Source: Pseudobacteroides cellulosolvens ATCC 35603 = DSM 2933 | GTDB taxonomy: Bacteria; Bacillota; Clostridia; Acetivibrionales; DSM-2933 | Reading direction: 5' to 3' | Assembly: GCF_001262605.1 (NCBI RefSeq) | Contig: NZ_LGTC01000001.1 | Coordinates: 4,350,001 to 4,414,000 of the forward strand | DNA: 64,000 nucleotides | Shown: positions 1 to 9,355 of the stretch, one piece after another | Layout: every line of letters begins with the position of its first letter | How positions within the stretch are numbered: position 1 is the first letter of the stretch | Notes under the pieces: model-generated | Told to the model about the DNA's origin: nothing | The model's database searches: none | What the model saw: the letters and a program-made list of their open reading frames with translations, nothing else | Translations under genes and position numbers: made by a program

Positions 1-348
1 AGGATTAAACAGCTCATTACAATTCTTACGGATAATGCAGTTAAATACACTCCATCAGGCGGCCATATAAAGATATCCTTGAGGCGAACAGATACAAATG
101 TAGAAGTGGTTGTTTCAGATACTGGTGTTGGCATACCCAAGGAGCACCATCATAAGATTTTTGATAGATTTTACCGTGTAGATTCTTCCAGATCAAGCGA
201 AAGCGGCGGATCAGGACTCGGACTTTCTATAGCAAAAATAATTGTCAAAGAGCACCATGGTCATATCAATGTAAATAGTGCTCCAGGCCAAGGTTCACAC
301 TTTTATATAACTCTGCCGTTAAAAAGGAAAGTCCTTCGCGAAAAATAA
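1..348 (+). CDS. Sensor histidine kinase, C-terminal fragment (5' end outside window)
   Basis: The reading frame is open from base 1, so this is the last 115 residues of a longer kinase. It holds the HATPase_c ATP-binding domain. The N box reads LTDNAVKYTPSGG, the G1 box VSDTGVGIP, the F box IFDRFYRVD and the G2 box GGSGLGLSIAK. These motifs are typical of PhoR/WalK-like kinases that phosphorylate an OmpR-type response regulator. The sensor, HAMP and HisKA parts and any partner regulator lie upstream of the window. It ends 130 bases before the next gene. The partner and signal cannot be judged from this fragment. Confidence 0.95.
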   Translation, partial: RIKQLITILTDNAVKYTPSGGHIKISLRRTDTNVEVVVSDTGVGIPKEHHHKIFDRFYRVDSSRSSESGGSGLGLSIAKIIVKEHHGHINVNSAPGQGSHFYITLPLKRKVLREK

Positions 349-478
349 TGTCATCATTTTTTATTCTTTCATTGAAATTTTGAATTATTTAAACTAAACT
401 GCAAATAATAATTTATGTATTCCAGCTAATTATGAACAAAATTCATAATAATAAATTAAAATAGCGAGGGAGAGTAAA

Positions 479-1186
479 TTGTCTAAAAAAAAATATCTAT
501 CATCAATAATAGCATTGGCATTATGTTTAGTTCTTTGTCTGACAACGGTATACAGAGAGACAATATTGGACTTTTATGGTTTTAGCAAAGCAGCACTATC
601 ATATTATGGTTCACGGGGACAAGAAGTTATTGATATTCAGTCAAAACTATACAACTGGGGGTATTACAAAGATATCGTTGACGGGATATATGGTTATAAC
701 ACTTATAAAGCAGTTACTTACTTCCAATCAAAAAACGGATTGTCTGTGGACGGAATCGCTGGTCCTCAAACGCTGGCAGCATTAGGCCTTCCAACAGGTG
801 AAACAACTGCTAGTACTAAAAACAATTATTCCAATAGTGGAGACACCTATCTTCTTGCAAGGCTTATTCATGGAGAAGCAAGGGGAGAACCGTACACAGG
901 AAAAGTTGCTGTTGGTGCTGTAATCCTAAATAGGACAAGGGATGGAAGATTCCCCAAGACCATAGCAGGGGTTATATACGAACCTGGAGCATTTGATGCT
1001 GTTTATGACGGCCAAATCAATCTTGAGCCGGACAAAGAATCCGTTAAGGCTGCCGCAGATGCTTTAAACGGATGGGACCCCACATATGGCTGTGTGTTTT
1101 ATTGGAACCCTGCCACAGCTACCAGTAAGTGGATATGGTCAAGAAAAATTGTAACTGAAATTGGAAAACATGTTTTTGGGGTATAA
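479..1186 (+). CDS. sleB: SleB-like spore cortex-lytic enzyme
   Basis: This 235-residue exported peptidoglycan hydrolase is of the type that degrades spore cortex during germination. Residues about 8-25 form a signal or membrane anchor. Residues about 45-100 are a peptidoglycan-binding_1 domain (RGQEVIDIQSKLYNWGYY, then VDGIAGPQTLAALGL). Residues about 123-235 are the hydrolase_2 (SleB/CwlJ) catalytic domain, with ARLIHGEARGEPYTGKVAVG containing the presumed catalytic Glu, and FYWNPATATSKWIW near the end. The start is TTG at 479 with GAGGGAGAG just upstream. No ypeB partner is adjacent; a terminator follows. SleB versus another hydrolase_2 paralogue cannot be separated by eye. Confidence 0.88.
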   Translation: MSKKKYLSSIIALALCLVLCLTTVYRETILDFYGFSKAALSYYGSRGQEVIDIQSKLYNWGYYKDIVDGIYGYNTYKAVTYFQSKNGLSVDGIAGPQTLAALGLPTGETTASTKNNYSNSGDTYLLARLIHGEARGEPYTGKVAVGAVILNRTRDGRFPKTIAGVIYEPGAFDAVYDGQINLEPDKESVKAAADALNGWDPTYGCVFYWNPATATSKWIWSRKIVTEIGKHVFGV

Positions 1187-1214
1187 TCTTCAATCATTCC
1201 CACATTTCCTAAGT

Positions 1215-1264
1215 AAAACTCCACGTCTCACTTCAATTTGAATAAGTGAAACGTGGAGTTTTTT
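1215..1264. terminator. Bidirectional intrinsic terminator between sleB and ppiB
   Basis: AAAACTCCACGT pairs with ACGTGGAGTTTT around a short loop, with an A-run on one side and a T-run on the other. It lies between two convergent genes and can serve both. Confidence 0.85.
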
Positions 1265-1271
1265 AATATAT

Positions 1272-1799
1272 CTAAGGCATTACTTTCTCTACATCACTGT
1301 AATCTTCTCCAAAGGTATCCACAGTAACGCTCTTTATCTTTTGGTCCTCTAAAGGTTTATCATTATAATCCCTTTTAACAGCGACAATTCTGTCTACTTC
1401 TTCAATGCCTTCAGTTACCAAGCCAAATGATGCATATTGTCCATCTAAATGGGGTGAATTTGCAGCCATTATAAAGAACTGAGAGCCAGCAGAGTTGGGC
1501 ATCCTCGATCTAGCCATGGAAATTACTCCTCTCTGGTGCTTCAAGTTATTAGTATGCCCATTTTGTGAAAACTCACCACGGATACTGTAGCCTGGACCAC
1601 CCATACCGCTTCCCTCCGGACATCCACCCTGGATCATGAAATCCGGGATAACCCTGTGAAATACAAGACCATTGTAAAAGCCTTTTTGTGCAAGAGAAAT
1701 AAAATTCCTTACGGTATTTGGTGCGATGTTTGGATAAAGTTCTACCTTTATCTTGTTTCCATTTTCCATTTCAATTGTTGCTATAGGATTATTTGCCAT
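1272..1799 (-). CDS. ppiB: Cyclophilin-type peptidyl-prolyl cis-trans isomerase
   Basis: This is a 175-residue cytosolic cyclophilin with no signal peptide. It catalyses cis-trans isomerisation of Xaa-Pro bonds. The signature is complete: FHRVIPDFMIQGG (catalytic Arg in FHRV), then SMARSRMPNSAGSQFFI, then LDGQYASFGLVTEG. A short acidic C-terminal tail (EDYSDVEKVMP) is extra to the fold. The gene lies 146 bases downstream of purL in the same direction. That gap is almost entirely filled by a structured repeat, so co-transcription with purL is uncertain. The start ATG at 1799 has a GAGGGAAA-type ribosome binding site. Confidence 0.95.
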   Translation of the reverse strand: MANNPIATIEMENGNKIKVELYPNIAPNTVRNFISLAQKGFYNGLVFHRVIPDFMIQGGCPEGSGMGGPGYSIRGEFSQNGHTNNLKHQRGVISMARSRMPNSAGSQFFIMAANSPHLDGQYASFGLVTEGIEEVDRIVAVKRDYNDKPLEDQKIKSVTVDTFGEDYSDVEKVMP

Positions 1800-1830
1800 A
1801 TCATTTTCCCTCTTTCGTCTTATTATATTG

Positions 1831-1947
1831 ATTCTTCAATCATTCCTTGGAATGTTGAAGAAATAACTTCCCCTATACTTCGCTTTCGTGTTAACTTATC
1901 TCGTTAACACCCGCTCAGAAGGGGAAGTAATTCTTTAATCATTCCTT
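1831..1947 (-). repeat. Structured intergenic repeat, copy A (complete)
   Basis: Read on the minus strand, this copy begins AAGGAATGATTAAAG. It then has an outer arm ACTTCCCC (near 1928-1921), a stem GTGTTAAC-(7 nt)-GTTAACAC at 1910-1888, an AGCGAA box and a closing arm GGGGAAGT (1873-1866). A second hairpin built on CATTCC/GGAATG follows at 1862-1831. The same layout occurs at 6880-6994. The two copies differ at one pair in each stem, and both changes keep pairing. This copy touches the purL stop codon and ends 32 bases before the ppiB start. It could be a non-autonomous mobile element or a cis-acting RNA. Confidence 0.75.
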
Positions 1948-4900
1948 ACCTAAAATACTGTACTCCTGCTTCAAATAACTTCTGATCCTTTTCCCCTGGA
2001 ACATTTTTTATTACATTAGTTCCAATTCTCTCCGAGTGCCCCATTTTACCTAAAACCCTTCCGTCGGGACTGGTAATGCCTTCTATAGCCTCTATGGATC
2101 CATTGGGGTTGAACCTTATATCATATGTTGGATTTCCATCAAGGTCAACATACTGGGTAGCGATCTGACCGTTCTTTTCCATTTCTCTTAAAACAGCCTC
2201 ATTGGCAACAAACCTTCCCTCACCATGTGATACTGCTATTGTATGGATATCACCCGCATTAACATTGTTAAACCATGGTGATTTTACCGAAACTGCTTTT
2301 GTTCTAACCATACAGGATACATGGCGACCGATGGTGTTGAAAGTAAGTGTAGGACTATCGTCTGTAAGATCCCTGATTTCTCCATAAGGAACAAGTCCCA
2401 ACTTGATAAGTGCCTGGAATCCATTACATATACCCAACATCAATCCGTCTCTCTGATTTAAAAGGTTCATAACCGCCTCTTTAACATAAGGGTTTCTAAA
2501 AGCAGTTGCAATAAACTTTCCTGAACCGTCCGGCTCATCCCCACCGCTAAAGCCTCCAGGAATCATAATTATCTGTGAATTATTTATTTTCTTAACCATC
2601 AGCTCTATGGATTCCTCTATCTCATGTGAAGAGAGGTTCTTTATTACCAAAACATCCGCAGTTCCTCCTGCTTTCTCAAACACTTTGGCAGTATCGTACT
2701 CACAATTTGTTCCTGGAAAAACAGGTATGAATATCCTAGGCTTAGCTATGCTTGCACCTGATCTTTTAGTGTTCCTTATTTGGTGCAAATAATTTTTAGG
2801 CTTGCCTGCTTCCTCATCAGTTCTTGTTGGGAAGATTCTTTCAAGGGTATTTTCCCAGCTTTCCAAAGCTTTTTCAAGACTGATATCAATACCGTTTATA
2901 CTTATAACCTGTTCTTTTCGTGTTTGACCTAACAGTGTGTATTCAATATCACCAAATGCTTCTTTAAGATTAGTATCTCCCGGCATTTCAAGAATAATCG
3001 ATGCTATTTCGGGTTTAAACATATAATCGGAATCAAATCCGTCATCAAACTTCATTCCAATCATGTTACCAAAGGACATTTTACTTACGGCCTCAGCTAT
3101 TCCTCCTGCTTTCACAGTGCTTGAAGCCAGTACCTTACCCGACTTTATAAGCTCACTCACCTTTTTATAACCTGACTTCAACTTATCAAAATTCGGAACT
3201 TCGTCTTTATCTCTTAATGCTTTTATCATAACAACCTTGCTGCCTATTTCCTTAAACTCAGCAGACACCACGTTGTTTACGTTTACAGCCGCTACAGCAA
3301 AAGCAACCAAAGTTGGAGGAACAGTCATATCCTTAAAAGTTCCAGACATGCTGTCTTTCCCGCCTATAGCAGGTATTCCAAAATTCTTTTGGGCCATATA
3401 TGCACCAAGCAGTGCACTAAATGGCTTGCCCCATTTCTGCGGATCCTTTCCAAGTTTCTCAAAGTACTCCTGTAATGTGAGCCTTGCTTTCTCATAATCA
3501 CCGCCTAATGCTACAATCTTTGCAACAGCTTCAACCACTGCAAAAACAGCACCATGGAAGGGACTCCATTTGGCAATCATCGGGTTGTACCCATATGTCA
3601 TCAATGTACCTGTAGTAGTATCACCATTTAATAAAGGTATTTTGGCAGCCATACCTTCCTGAGGTGTACGCTGATATTCCCCCCCAAAAGGAAGCAATAC
3701 AGAGCCTGCACCTATAGTTCCATCGAATCTTTCAACTAATCCTTTCTGACTGCATACATTTAAGCGAGAAAGATTTGAAAGCCACTTGGATTCCATATCG
3801 GATTCCTTTAATACTTCATCCGGCAGCTTGCTGAAGTAATTTTCCTTATCTGAAGGTGCTTCAACGCTGACCTCGGAGGTTTGCTTTACACCATTGGTGT
3901 TTAAAAAGTCTCTGCTTATATTTACTATCGTTTTATTTCTCCAGCTCATTCTAAGCCTGTTTAGCTCAGTAACTTCAGCAACTACCACTGCTTCAAGGTT
4001 TTCTTCCCTTGCTGCATCTATAAATGCATTTACATTTTCCTTATCAACAACAACCGCCATTCTTTCCTGGGATTCAGAAATAGCAAGCTCTGTTCCATCG
4101 AGGCCTTCATACTTTTTAGGCACTGCATCAAGATTTATTACAAGACCATCAGCCAGCTCACCTATGGCAACGGAAACGCCTCCTGCTCCAAAGTCATTGC
4201 ACTTTTTGATCATGCTGCTTACTTCTTGTTTTCTAAATAGCCTCTGTATCTTCCTTTCAGTAGGAGGATTACCTTTTTGAACTTCAGCACCGCATGTGAG
4301 AAGTGATTCTTCGGTATGCTCCTTTGAAGATCCGGTAGCACCTCCGCAGCCGTCACGACCGGTTCTGCCGCCTAGAAGTATGATCACATCTCCTGCCTGT
4401 GGAGCTTTTCTTATTACATTTCTCTTTGGTGCAGCTCCAATAACGGCACCAATTTCCATTCTCTTTGCAACAAAACCCTCATCATAAACCTCAGCAACCT
4501 GACCTGTGGAAAGTCCTATCTGATTACCGTAAGAGCTATAGCCGGCTGCAGCTCCTGTAGTTATCTTCCTCTGAGGCAGTTTTCCAGGGATAGTGTCTTC
4601 TACGCTGGTTCTTGGGTCACCGCTTCCTGTTACACGCATTGCCTGATATACATATGAACGTCCTGAAAGCGGATCTCTTATAGCTCCTCCAAGACATGTG
4701 GCTGCACCGCCAAAAGGCTCTATTTCTGTTGGATGGTTATGAGTTTCATTCTTAAACATTACAAGCCATTCTTCATTCTTTCCGTCAACATCTACATCAA
4801 CCACTATGCTGCAAGCATTTATCTCGTCCGAAACATCCAGGTCCTCCAGCATGCCCTTCTTCTTAAACTCCTTCATGGCTATTGTAGCAATATCCATAAG

Positions 4901-5722
4901 GCAAACATCCTTGTTTCTTTTTTCATACACATAGCTTCTTGAATCAATATAGGCTTTGTATGCCCTGTCTATAGCCTCAGTGTATACTCCCTTTTCTATA
5001 TCCACATTTTTTATTTCAGTTAAGAATGTTGTATGCCTGCAGTGATCCGACCAGTAGGTATCGATTACCCTTATCTCCGTAACTGTTGGATTTCTCTTTT
5101 CTTCGTCCTTAAAGTACTGCTTGCAGAATTTTAAATCTTCAAAGGACATGGCAAATCCCATTTGGTTCATAAACTCCATAAGCCCAGAATCATCCATTTC
5201 TATAAAACCAGTAAGCTCTTTTACATCGTCAGGCATCAATACATCCACATCCAGGGTATAGGGCTTGTCAAGCTTTGCTTCCTGGCACTCAACAGGGTTT
5301 ATGCAATAGTTCTTTACCCTTAAATATTCTTCGTCTGAGACTTGTCCATCAAGAACGATAAGCTTTGCTACTTTTATCTCAGGCCTCTCCCCTTCAGTTA
5401 GTATCTGAACACATTGAGAAGCAGAATCTGCTCTCTGATCATATTGGCCTGGAAGGTATTCAATTGCTATAAGCCTGCTGTTGCTGTCTAAATCTATCTT
5501 TTCATCACAAACACTGTCAACCGGAGGTTCTGAAAAAATTATCTTTCTCGCTGCATCATACTCTTCATCTGATACCCCTTCAACATCATATCTGTTGATT
5601 ATCCTTACAGACTTTAATCCATCAAGCTTTAAATTTCTTTTGAGATCTCTGTAAAGGCCGTTGGCCTCTATATCAAATCCCTTCTTTTTTTCAACAAAAA
5701 TCCTACGTACTATTTTATTCAT
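1946..5722 (-). CDS. purL: Phosphoribosylformylglycinamidine synthase, single-chain PurL
   Basis: This 1258-residue enzyme of de novo purine synthesis converts FGAR, ATP and glutamine to FGAM. It is the large single-chain form with synthetase and glutaminase in one polypeptide. The synthetase part includes TYWSDHCRHTTFLTEI and FKNETHNHPTEIEPFGGAATCLGGAIRD. The glutaminase part near the C-terminus includes FPGTNCEYDTA and GICNGFQALIKLG, whose Cys is the nucleophile, and a late SHGEGRF His. Firmicutes such as Bacillus use separate purQ, purL and purS genes, whereas many Clostridia have this long form. It is not in a pur operon here; a LysR gene is divergent from it. No purine riboswitch is visible in the 200-base upstream region. 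Confidence 0.96.
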   Translation of the reverse strand: MNKIVRRIFVEKKKGFDIEANGLYRDLKRNLKLDGLKSVRIINRYDVEGVSDEEYDAARKIIFSEPPVDSVCDEKIDLDSNSRLIAIEYLPGQYDQRADSASQCVQILTEGERPEIKVAKLIVLDGQVSDEEYLRVKNYCINPVECQEAKLDKPYTLDVDVLMPDDVKELTGFIEMDDSGLMEFMNQMGFAMSFEDLKFCKQYFKDEEKRNPTVTEIRVIDTYWSDHCRHTTFLTEIKNVDIEKGVYTEAIDRAYKAYIDSRSYVYEKRNKDVCLMDIATIAMKEFKKKGMLEDLDVSDEINACSIVVDVDVDGKNEEWLVMFKNETHNHPTEIEPFGGAATCLGGAIRDPLSGRSYVYQAMRVTGSGDPRTSVEDTIPGKLPQRKITTGAAAGYSSYGNQIGLSTGQVAEVYDEGFVAKRMEIGAVIGAAPKRNVIRKAPQAGDVIILLGGRTGRDGCGGATGSSKEHTEESLLTCGAEVQKGNPPTERKIQRLFRKQEVSSMIKKCNDFGAGGVSVAIGELADGLVINLDAVPKKYEGLDGTELAISESQERMAVVVDKENVNAFIDAAREENLEAVVVAEVTELNRLRMSWRNKTIVNISRDFLNTNGVKQTSEVSVEAPSDKENYFSKLPDEVLKESDMESKWLSNLSRLNVCSQKGLVERFDGTIGAGSVLLPFGGEYQRTPQEGMAAKIPLLNGDTTTGTLMTYGYNPMIAKWSPFHGAVFAVVEAVAKIVALGGDYEKARLTLQEYFEKLGKDPQKWGKPFSALLGAYMAQKNFGIPAIGGKDSMSGTFKDMTVPPTLVAFAVAAVNVNNVVSAEFKEIGSKVVMIKALRDKDEVPNFDKLKSGYKKVSELIKSGKVLASSTVKAGGIAEAVSKMSFGNMIGMKFDDGFDSDYMFKPEIASIILEMPGDTNLKEAFGDIEYTLLGQTRKEQVISINGIDISLEKALESWENTLERIFPTRTDEEAGKPKNYLHQIRNTKRSGASIAKPRIFIPVFPGTNCEYDTAKVFEKAGGTADVLVIKNLSSHEIEESIELMVKKINNSQIIMIPGGFSGGDEPDGSGKFIATAFRNPYVKEAVMNLLNQRDGLMLGICNGFQALIKLGLVPYGEIRDLTDDSPTLTFNTIGRHVSCMVRTKAVSVKSPWFNNVNAGDIHTIAVSHGEGRFVANEAVLREMEKNGQIATQYVDLDGNPTYDIRFNPNGSIEAIEGITSPDGRVLGKMGHSERIGTNVIKNVPGEKDQKLFEAGVQYFR

Positions 5723-5925
5723 TCATATATCCCCCATCTATAATTATCATTCAAAAATTTTTCGCAACATGTAAATTTAGGAAAATGTTTTGTTATAAAT
5801 AAAAATGTAAATGATTATTGAAAAACATATAGTAACAAATTAAATTACATTTTACTCTATCATTATAATATGATATCATGAATAAGTAAAATTAATAATA
5901 CTAATATGATATATAAGGAAAACTT

Positions 5926-6810
5926 ATGGATGTTAACTTTGAGCTTTATAAAATTTTTTACCTTGCTGCTAAATCAGAAAGCTTTTCATCAGCATCACGA
6001 AAGCTTTTCATATCACAGTCCGCAGTAAGTCAATCAGTAAAACACCTGGAAGATAAGTTAGGTGCCAAGCTCTTTACTAGAAAAGGAAAGCAAATGGTCC
6101 TTACAAATGAAGGTGTTCTTCTATTAACCCATGTAGAGCAGGCATACAATTTCATAAAGACAGCTGAGCACAAAATTCTTGAAATACAGAACATGGATGC
6201 AGGTGAAATCCGGATAGGTGCAAGTGATACAGTGTGCAGATACCACTTGGTACCTTATTTGGAGAAATTCAATACACTTTATCCCAAAATTAAGATTCAT
6301 GTTATAAATAGGACATCCTCACAAATTCTTAATCTTCTCAAAAATGGAATAGTAGATTTTGGTATTGTTACTCTCCCCGTTGAAGATGATGATATATCTG
6401 TCAGTGAATTTATGAATGTCCAGGATATTTTCGTTGCCTCAGACAAATACAGTGATTTGATGAATATAAGTATTGATCTAAGAGATATAACCTGTTACCC
6501 TCTCTTAATGCTGGAAAAAAACAGCTCAACCAGACGTAACCTTGATATTTACTTTAGGAGTATAGGGGTATTAATTACTCCTGAAATTGAGCTGGAAAGC
6601 GTTGATCTTCTTGTTGATTTTGCAAAAATAGGTCTGGGCGTAGCATGTGTTCTAAAAGAGAGTGCAATGGATGCCTTATGTAAAAAAGAAATTTTTGAGG
6701 TCCAAACCAAAGAGAAGCTGCCGGAAAGGAAACTCGGAATAATTTCTATGAAGTCAGTACCCCTGTCAAAAGCTTCCACAAAATTTATGGAATTTATACC
6801 AAATCGTTAA
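5926..6810 (+). CDS. LysR-family transcriptional regulator
   Basis: This 294-residue protein has the standard LysR layout. Residues about 3-60 are a winged helix-turn-helix (FSSASRKLFISQSAVSQSVKHLE) followed by the long linker helix. Residues about 88-290 are a LysR substrate-binding domain beginning EIRIGASDTVCRYHLVPYL. It is close to the CysL/CbbR/YwfI-type subgroup common in Firmicutes. It is divergent from purL, with 203 AT-rich bases between the starts. LysR regulators often control the divergent neighbour, but a role in purine control would be unusual and is not shown. The effector is unknown. Confidence 0.93.
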   Translation: MDVNFELYKIFYLAAKSESFSSASRKLFISQSAVSQSVKHLEDKLGAKLFTRKGKQMVLTNEGVLLLTHVEQAYNFIKTAEHKILEIQNMDAGEIRIGASDTVCRYHLVPYLEKFNTLYPKIKIHVINRTSSQILNLLKNGIVDFGIVTLPVEDDDISVSEFMNVQDIFVASDKYSDLMNISIDLRDITCYPLLMLEKNSSTRRNLDIYFRSIGVLITPEIELESVDLLVDFAKIGLGVACVLKESAMDALCKKEIFEVQTKEKLPERKLGIISMKSVPLSKASTKFMEFIPNR

Positions 6811-6879
6811 TTTTGCCCTTAAAGTGGCTCAAATTCTTTACTTTTATCTTTTCATTATGCTATGATTATATTGTTTATT

Positions 6880-6994
6880 AAGGAATAATTAAAATATTAC
6901 TTCCGCATTTGAGCGGGTGTTGACGAGTTAAGTCAACACATGAGCGAAATTTATAGCGGAAGTTATATTTTGGTAATTCCTAGGAATAATTAGG
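6880..6994 (+). repeat. Structured intergenic repeat, copy B (complete)
   Basis: This copy reads on the plus strand: AAGGAATAATTAAAA, outer arm ACTTCCGC (6899-6906), GAGCGG, stem GTGTTGAC-(7 nt)-GTCAACAC (6917-6939), ATGAGCGAAAT, closing arm GCGGAAGT (6956-6963), then a terminal hairpin around ATTCCTAGGAAT. It matches copy A (1831-1947, opposite strand) along its whole length. It sits between the LysR gene and the XRE-cupin gene, 45 bases before the latter's start and in the same orientation as both genes. It is not followed by a T-run, so it is not a simple terminator. Confidence 0.75.
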
Positions 6995-7038
6995 ACCAAT
7001 ACAATATTCCTAAACACATTTTATGAGGAGATGATGCT

Positions 7039-7593
7039 ATGTCCGAACAAATCAAGCAAATCGCATTGCGTATCAAAGAATTAAGAGAAATTTCAAAAGT
7101 TTCAATAGAGGATTTGGCAATGCAATTAAAAGTGCCTGTAGAGACATATAAGCAGTACGAAAGCGGTACTTATGATATACCTGTAAGCTTTCTTTATGAA
7201 ATTGCCAACAAGTTCAATGTTGATCTTACAGCTATTCTGACAGGGGAAGGTCCCAAGCTTCGTACCTATGCTCTTGTAAGAAAAGACAAAGGGATAGAAG
7301 TAAATCGCAGAACCGACTACAAATACCAGCACCTTGCATATAATTTCCTTCACAAAAAGGCTGAACCATTTTTAGTAACTGTAGAACCTGATCAGGAAGA
7401 GTCTCCTATAAAAACCAATTCACATCCCGGTCAGGAATTCAATTACTGTCTGCAAGGTACTTTAAAAATAGTAATCGATGGACATGAAATCATTTTAAAT
7501 GAGGGAGATTCACTCTTTTTTGATTCTTCTGCAAAACATGGGATGAAAGCGTTAAATGGGAAAGTTGCTAAATTTTTAGCGATAATCTTGTAA
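7039..7593 (+). CDS. XRE-family regulator with C-terminal cupin domain
   Basis: This is a 184-residue cytosolic transcription factor. Residues about 8-65 are a Cro/C1-type helix-turn-helix ([20 protein letters not shown], then [17 protein letters not shown]). Residues about 105-184 are a cupin_2 barrel with [20 protein letters not shown] and [15 protein letters not shown]. This architecture senses small ligands in many metabolic regulators. It has a good ribosome binding site (GAGGAGATG). It ends 26 bases before the acyl-CoA synthetase gene, so the two likely form an operon in which the regulator responds to a carboxylate or CoA-thioester. That role is inferred from context. Confidence 0.92.
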   Translation: MSEQIKQIALRIKELREISKVSIEDLAMQLKVPVETYKQYESGTYDIPVSFLYEIANKFNVDLTAILTGEGPKLRTYALVRKDKGIEVNRRTDYKYQHLAYNFLHKKAEPFLVTVEPDQEESPIKTNSHPGQEFNYCLQGTLKIVIDGHEIILNEGDSLFFDSSAKHGMKALNGKVAKFLAIIL

Positions 7594-7619
7594 TTATAAA
7601 GAGTTCAGGAGGTTTACAA

Positions 7620-9275
7620 ATGTTATTGGAAAAATACCTTCCTCGTGTTGAATTTAACTCTTACGAGGATTTCTATGAAAACTTTAAAATAAATGTGCCG
7701 CAGAGCTTCAACTTTGCTTATGATGTAGTTGACCATTATGCTGAAAAAACACCTGATAAAAGAGCTATTGTATGGTGTGATGAAAAAGGCGACTATGCTG
7801 AATTTACATTTAAGCAGCTAAAGGAATACAGCGATAAGGCGGCTAATTTCTTAAAAGATGCAGGAATCAAAAAGGGCGATCCTGTAATGCTTATACTGAA
7901 AAGACGTTATGAATTCTGGTTCCTGATACTTGCTCTTCACAAAATTGGAGCAGTGTGTATTCCGGCGACTCACCTGCTTACTAAAAAGGATCTTGTTTAC
8001 AGGAACAATGCCGCAGATATAAAAATGATAATTTGTGTTAATGAACCGGAAGTAATAAAGCATGTTGAGGATGCTGAGCCTGATTCACCTTCACTAAAAT
8101 CGAAAGCACTTGTAGGAGGCAGCCGCGACGGCTGGTTTGATTTTATAAGTGAGCTTTCCAAAGCCTCTGCTGACTTCGTAAGACCTATAGGCAGTGATGC
8201 ACCTACAAACGAAGATATTCTACTCCTGTACTTTACATCCGGAACCACAGGAATGCCAAAGATGGTAAGGCACAATTACACATATCCCCTTGGTCACATC
8301 CTTACAGCTAGATACTGGCAAAATGTCGCCGAAGACGGTTTGCACCTCACTGTAGCGGATACAGGCTGGGCAAAGGCAGTTTGGGGAAAAATATACGGTC
8401 AATGGCTTTCAGGAGCAGCAGTATTTGTATACGACTATGACAAGTTTGTTCCAAAAGAGCTTCTTGAAGTTATAACCAAATACGGTGTTACTTCTTTCTG
8501 TGCCCCACCGACAATATACAGGTTTTTCATTAAGGAAGATCTCTCCAAATATGATTTCAGCAAGCTAAAATACTGTGCAGTTGCAGGCGAACCCCTTAAT
8601 CCTGAAGTTTATAATCAATTTTATAATGCTACCGGTCTTAAACTTATGGAAGGGTACGGACAAACCGAGCTGACTGTGACAGCTGCTACATATCCTTGGA
8701 TGGAACCTAAGCCCGGTTCCATGGGTAAGCCTTCCCCTGGATATGATCTTGATATAATCAATGAAGATGGCAGCTCATGTGAGGTTGGCGAAGAAGGCCA
8801 GATAATTTTACGTACAACTAAAAGAAAACCTGTAGGTATGTTTGACGGGTATTACAGAGATTCAGCCCTTACGTCTAAAGTATGGCATGATGACATTTAT
8901 TATACCGGAGACATGGCATGGCGTGATGAGGATGGGTATCTTTGGTTTGTTGGAAGGGCTGATGATGTTATAAAAAGCTCTGGATACAGAATAGGGCCCT
9001 TTGAAGTTGAAAGTGCACTTTTAGAGCATCCTGCAGTTTTAGAGTGTGCAATAACGGCAGTTCCTGATACCGACAGAGGACAAATCGTAAAGGCTACCAT
9101 TGTTCTGGCTAAAAACTATAATCCTTCAGAGGAACTGGTTGTAGAGCTTCAAAACCATGTTAAGAAGGTTACGGCACCTTATAAATACCCTAGAATCATT
9201 GAATTTGTTAAGGAACTTCCAAAGACTATCAGTGGCAAAATACGCAGGGTTGAAATAAGGGATAATGATAAATAA
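7620..9275 (+). CDS. AMP-forming acyl-CoA synthetase (medium-chain/acetyl-CoA synthetase-like)
   Basis: This 551-residue member of the ANL adenylate-forming superfamily activates a carboxylic acid to acyl-AMP and then acyl-CoA. The P-loop-like motif is [20 protein letters not shown] is the A5 motif, [22 protein letters not shown] is the A7/A8 region with the hinge Asp, and the catalytic A10 lysine is in [15 protein letters not shown] precedes the ATG. It is co-oriented with and close behind the XRE-cupin regulator, and a strong terminator follows. The substrate is not readable; length and motifs suit acetate, propionate or medium-chain acids. Confidence 0.92.
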   Translation: MLLEKYLPRVEFNSYEDFYENFKINVPQSFNFAYDVVDHYAEKTPDKRAIVWCDEKGDYAEFTFKQLKEYSDKAANFLKDAGIKKGDPVMLILKRRYEFWFLILALHKIGAVCIPATHLLTKKDLVYRNNAADIKMIICVNEPEVIKHVEDAEPDSPSLKSKALVGGSRDGWFDFISELSKASADFVRPIGSDAPTNEDILLLYFTSGTTGMPKMVRHNYTYPLGHILTARYWQNVAEDGLHLTVADTGWAKAVWGKIYGQWLSGAAVFVYDYDKFVPKELLEVITKYGVTSFCAPPTIYRFFIKEDLSKYDFSKLKYCAVAGEPLNPEVYNQFYNATGLKLMEGYGQTELTVTAATYPWMEPKPGSMGKPSPGYDLDIINEDGSSCEVGEEGQIILRTTKRKPVGMFDGYYRDSALTSKVWHDDIYYTGDMAWRDEDGYLWFVGRADDVIKSSGYRIGPFEVESALLEHPAVLECAITAVPDTDRGQIVKATIVLAKNYNPSEELVVELQNHVKKVTAPYKYPRIIEFVKELPKTISGKIRRVEIRDNDK

Positions 9276-9304
9276 ACTGTAGTTTAAGATATAACGGACA
9301 TTAG

Positions 9305-9355
9305 AAAAAAGTGGTTTGCTGCTTAATTTGATATTAAGCAGCAAACCACTTTTTT
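9305..9355. terminator. Strong bidirectional terminator
   Basis: AAAAAAGTGGTTTGCTGCTT pairs perfectly with its complement across a 10-base loop, with A- and T-runs at both ends. It lies between the convergent acyl-CoA synthetase and htpG and overlaps the last bases of htpG's stop codon. Confidence 0.93.

Noticed and set aside
349-478. Hairpin AATG-tcat-CATT after the kinase stop codon as a terminator.
   Set aside because: Stem of about four to five A/T-rich pairs is too weak to call.
3894-4280. A 128-codon plus-strand frame within purL.
   Set aside because: Shadow of purL on the opposite strand; Ser/Thr-rich composition typical of antisense frames.
5723-5925. Possible purine riboswitch or PurR box before purL.
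   Set aside because: No purine aptamer core pattern or PurBox pair could be found; the region is plain AT-rich DNA between divergent genes.
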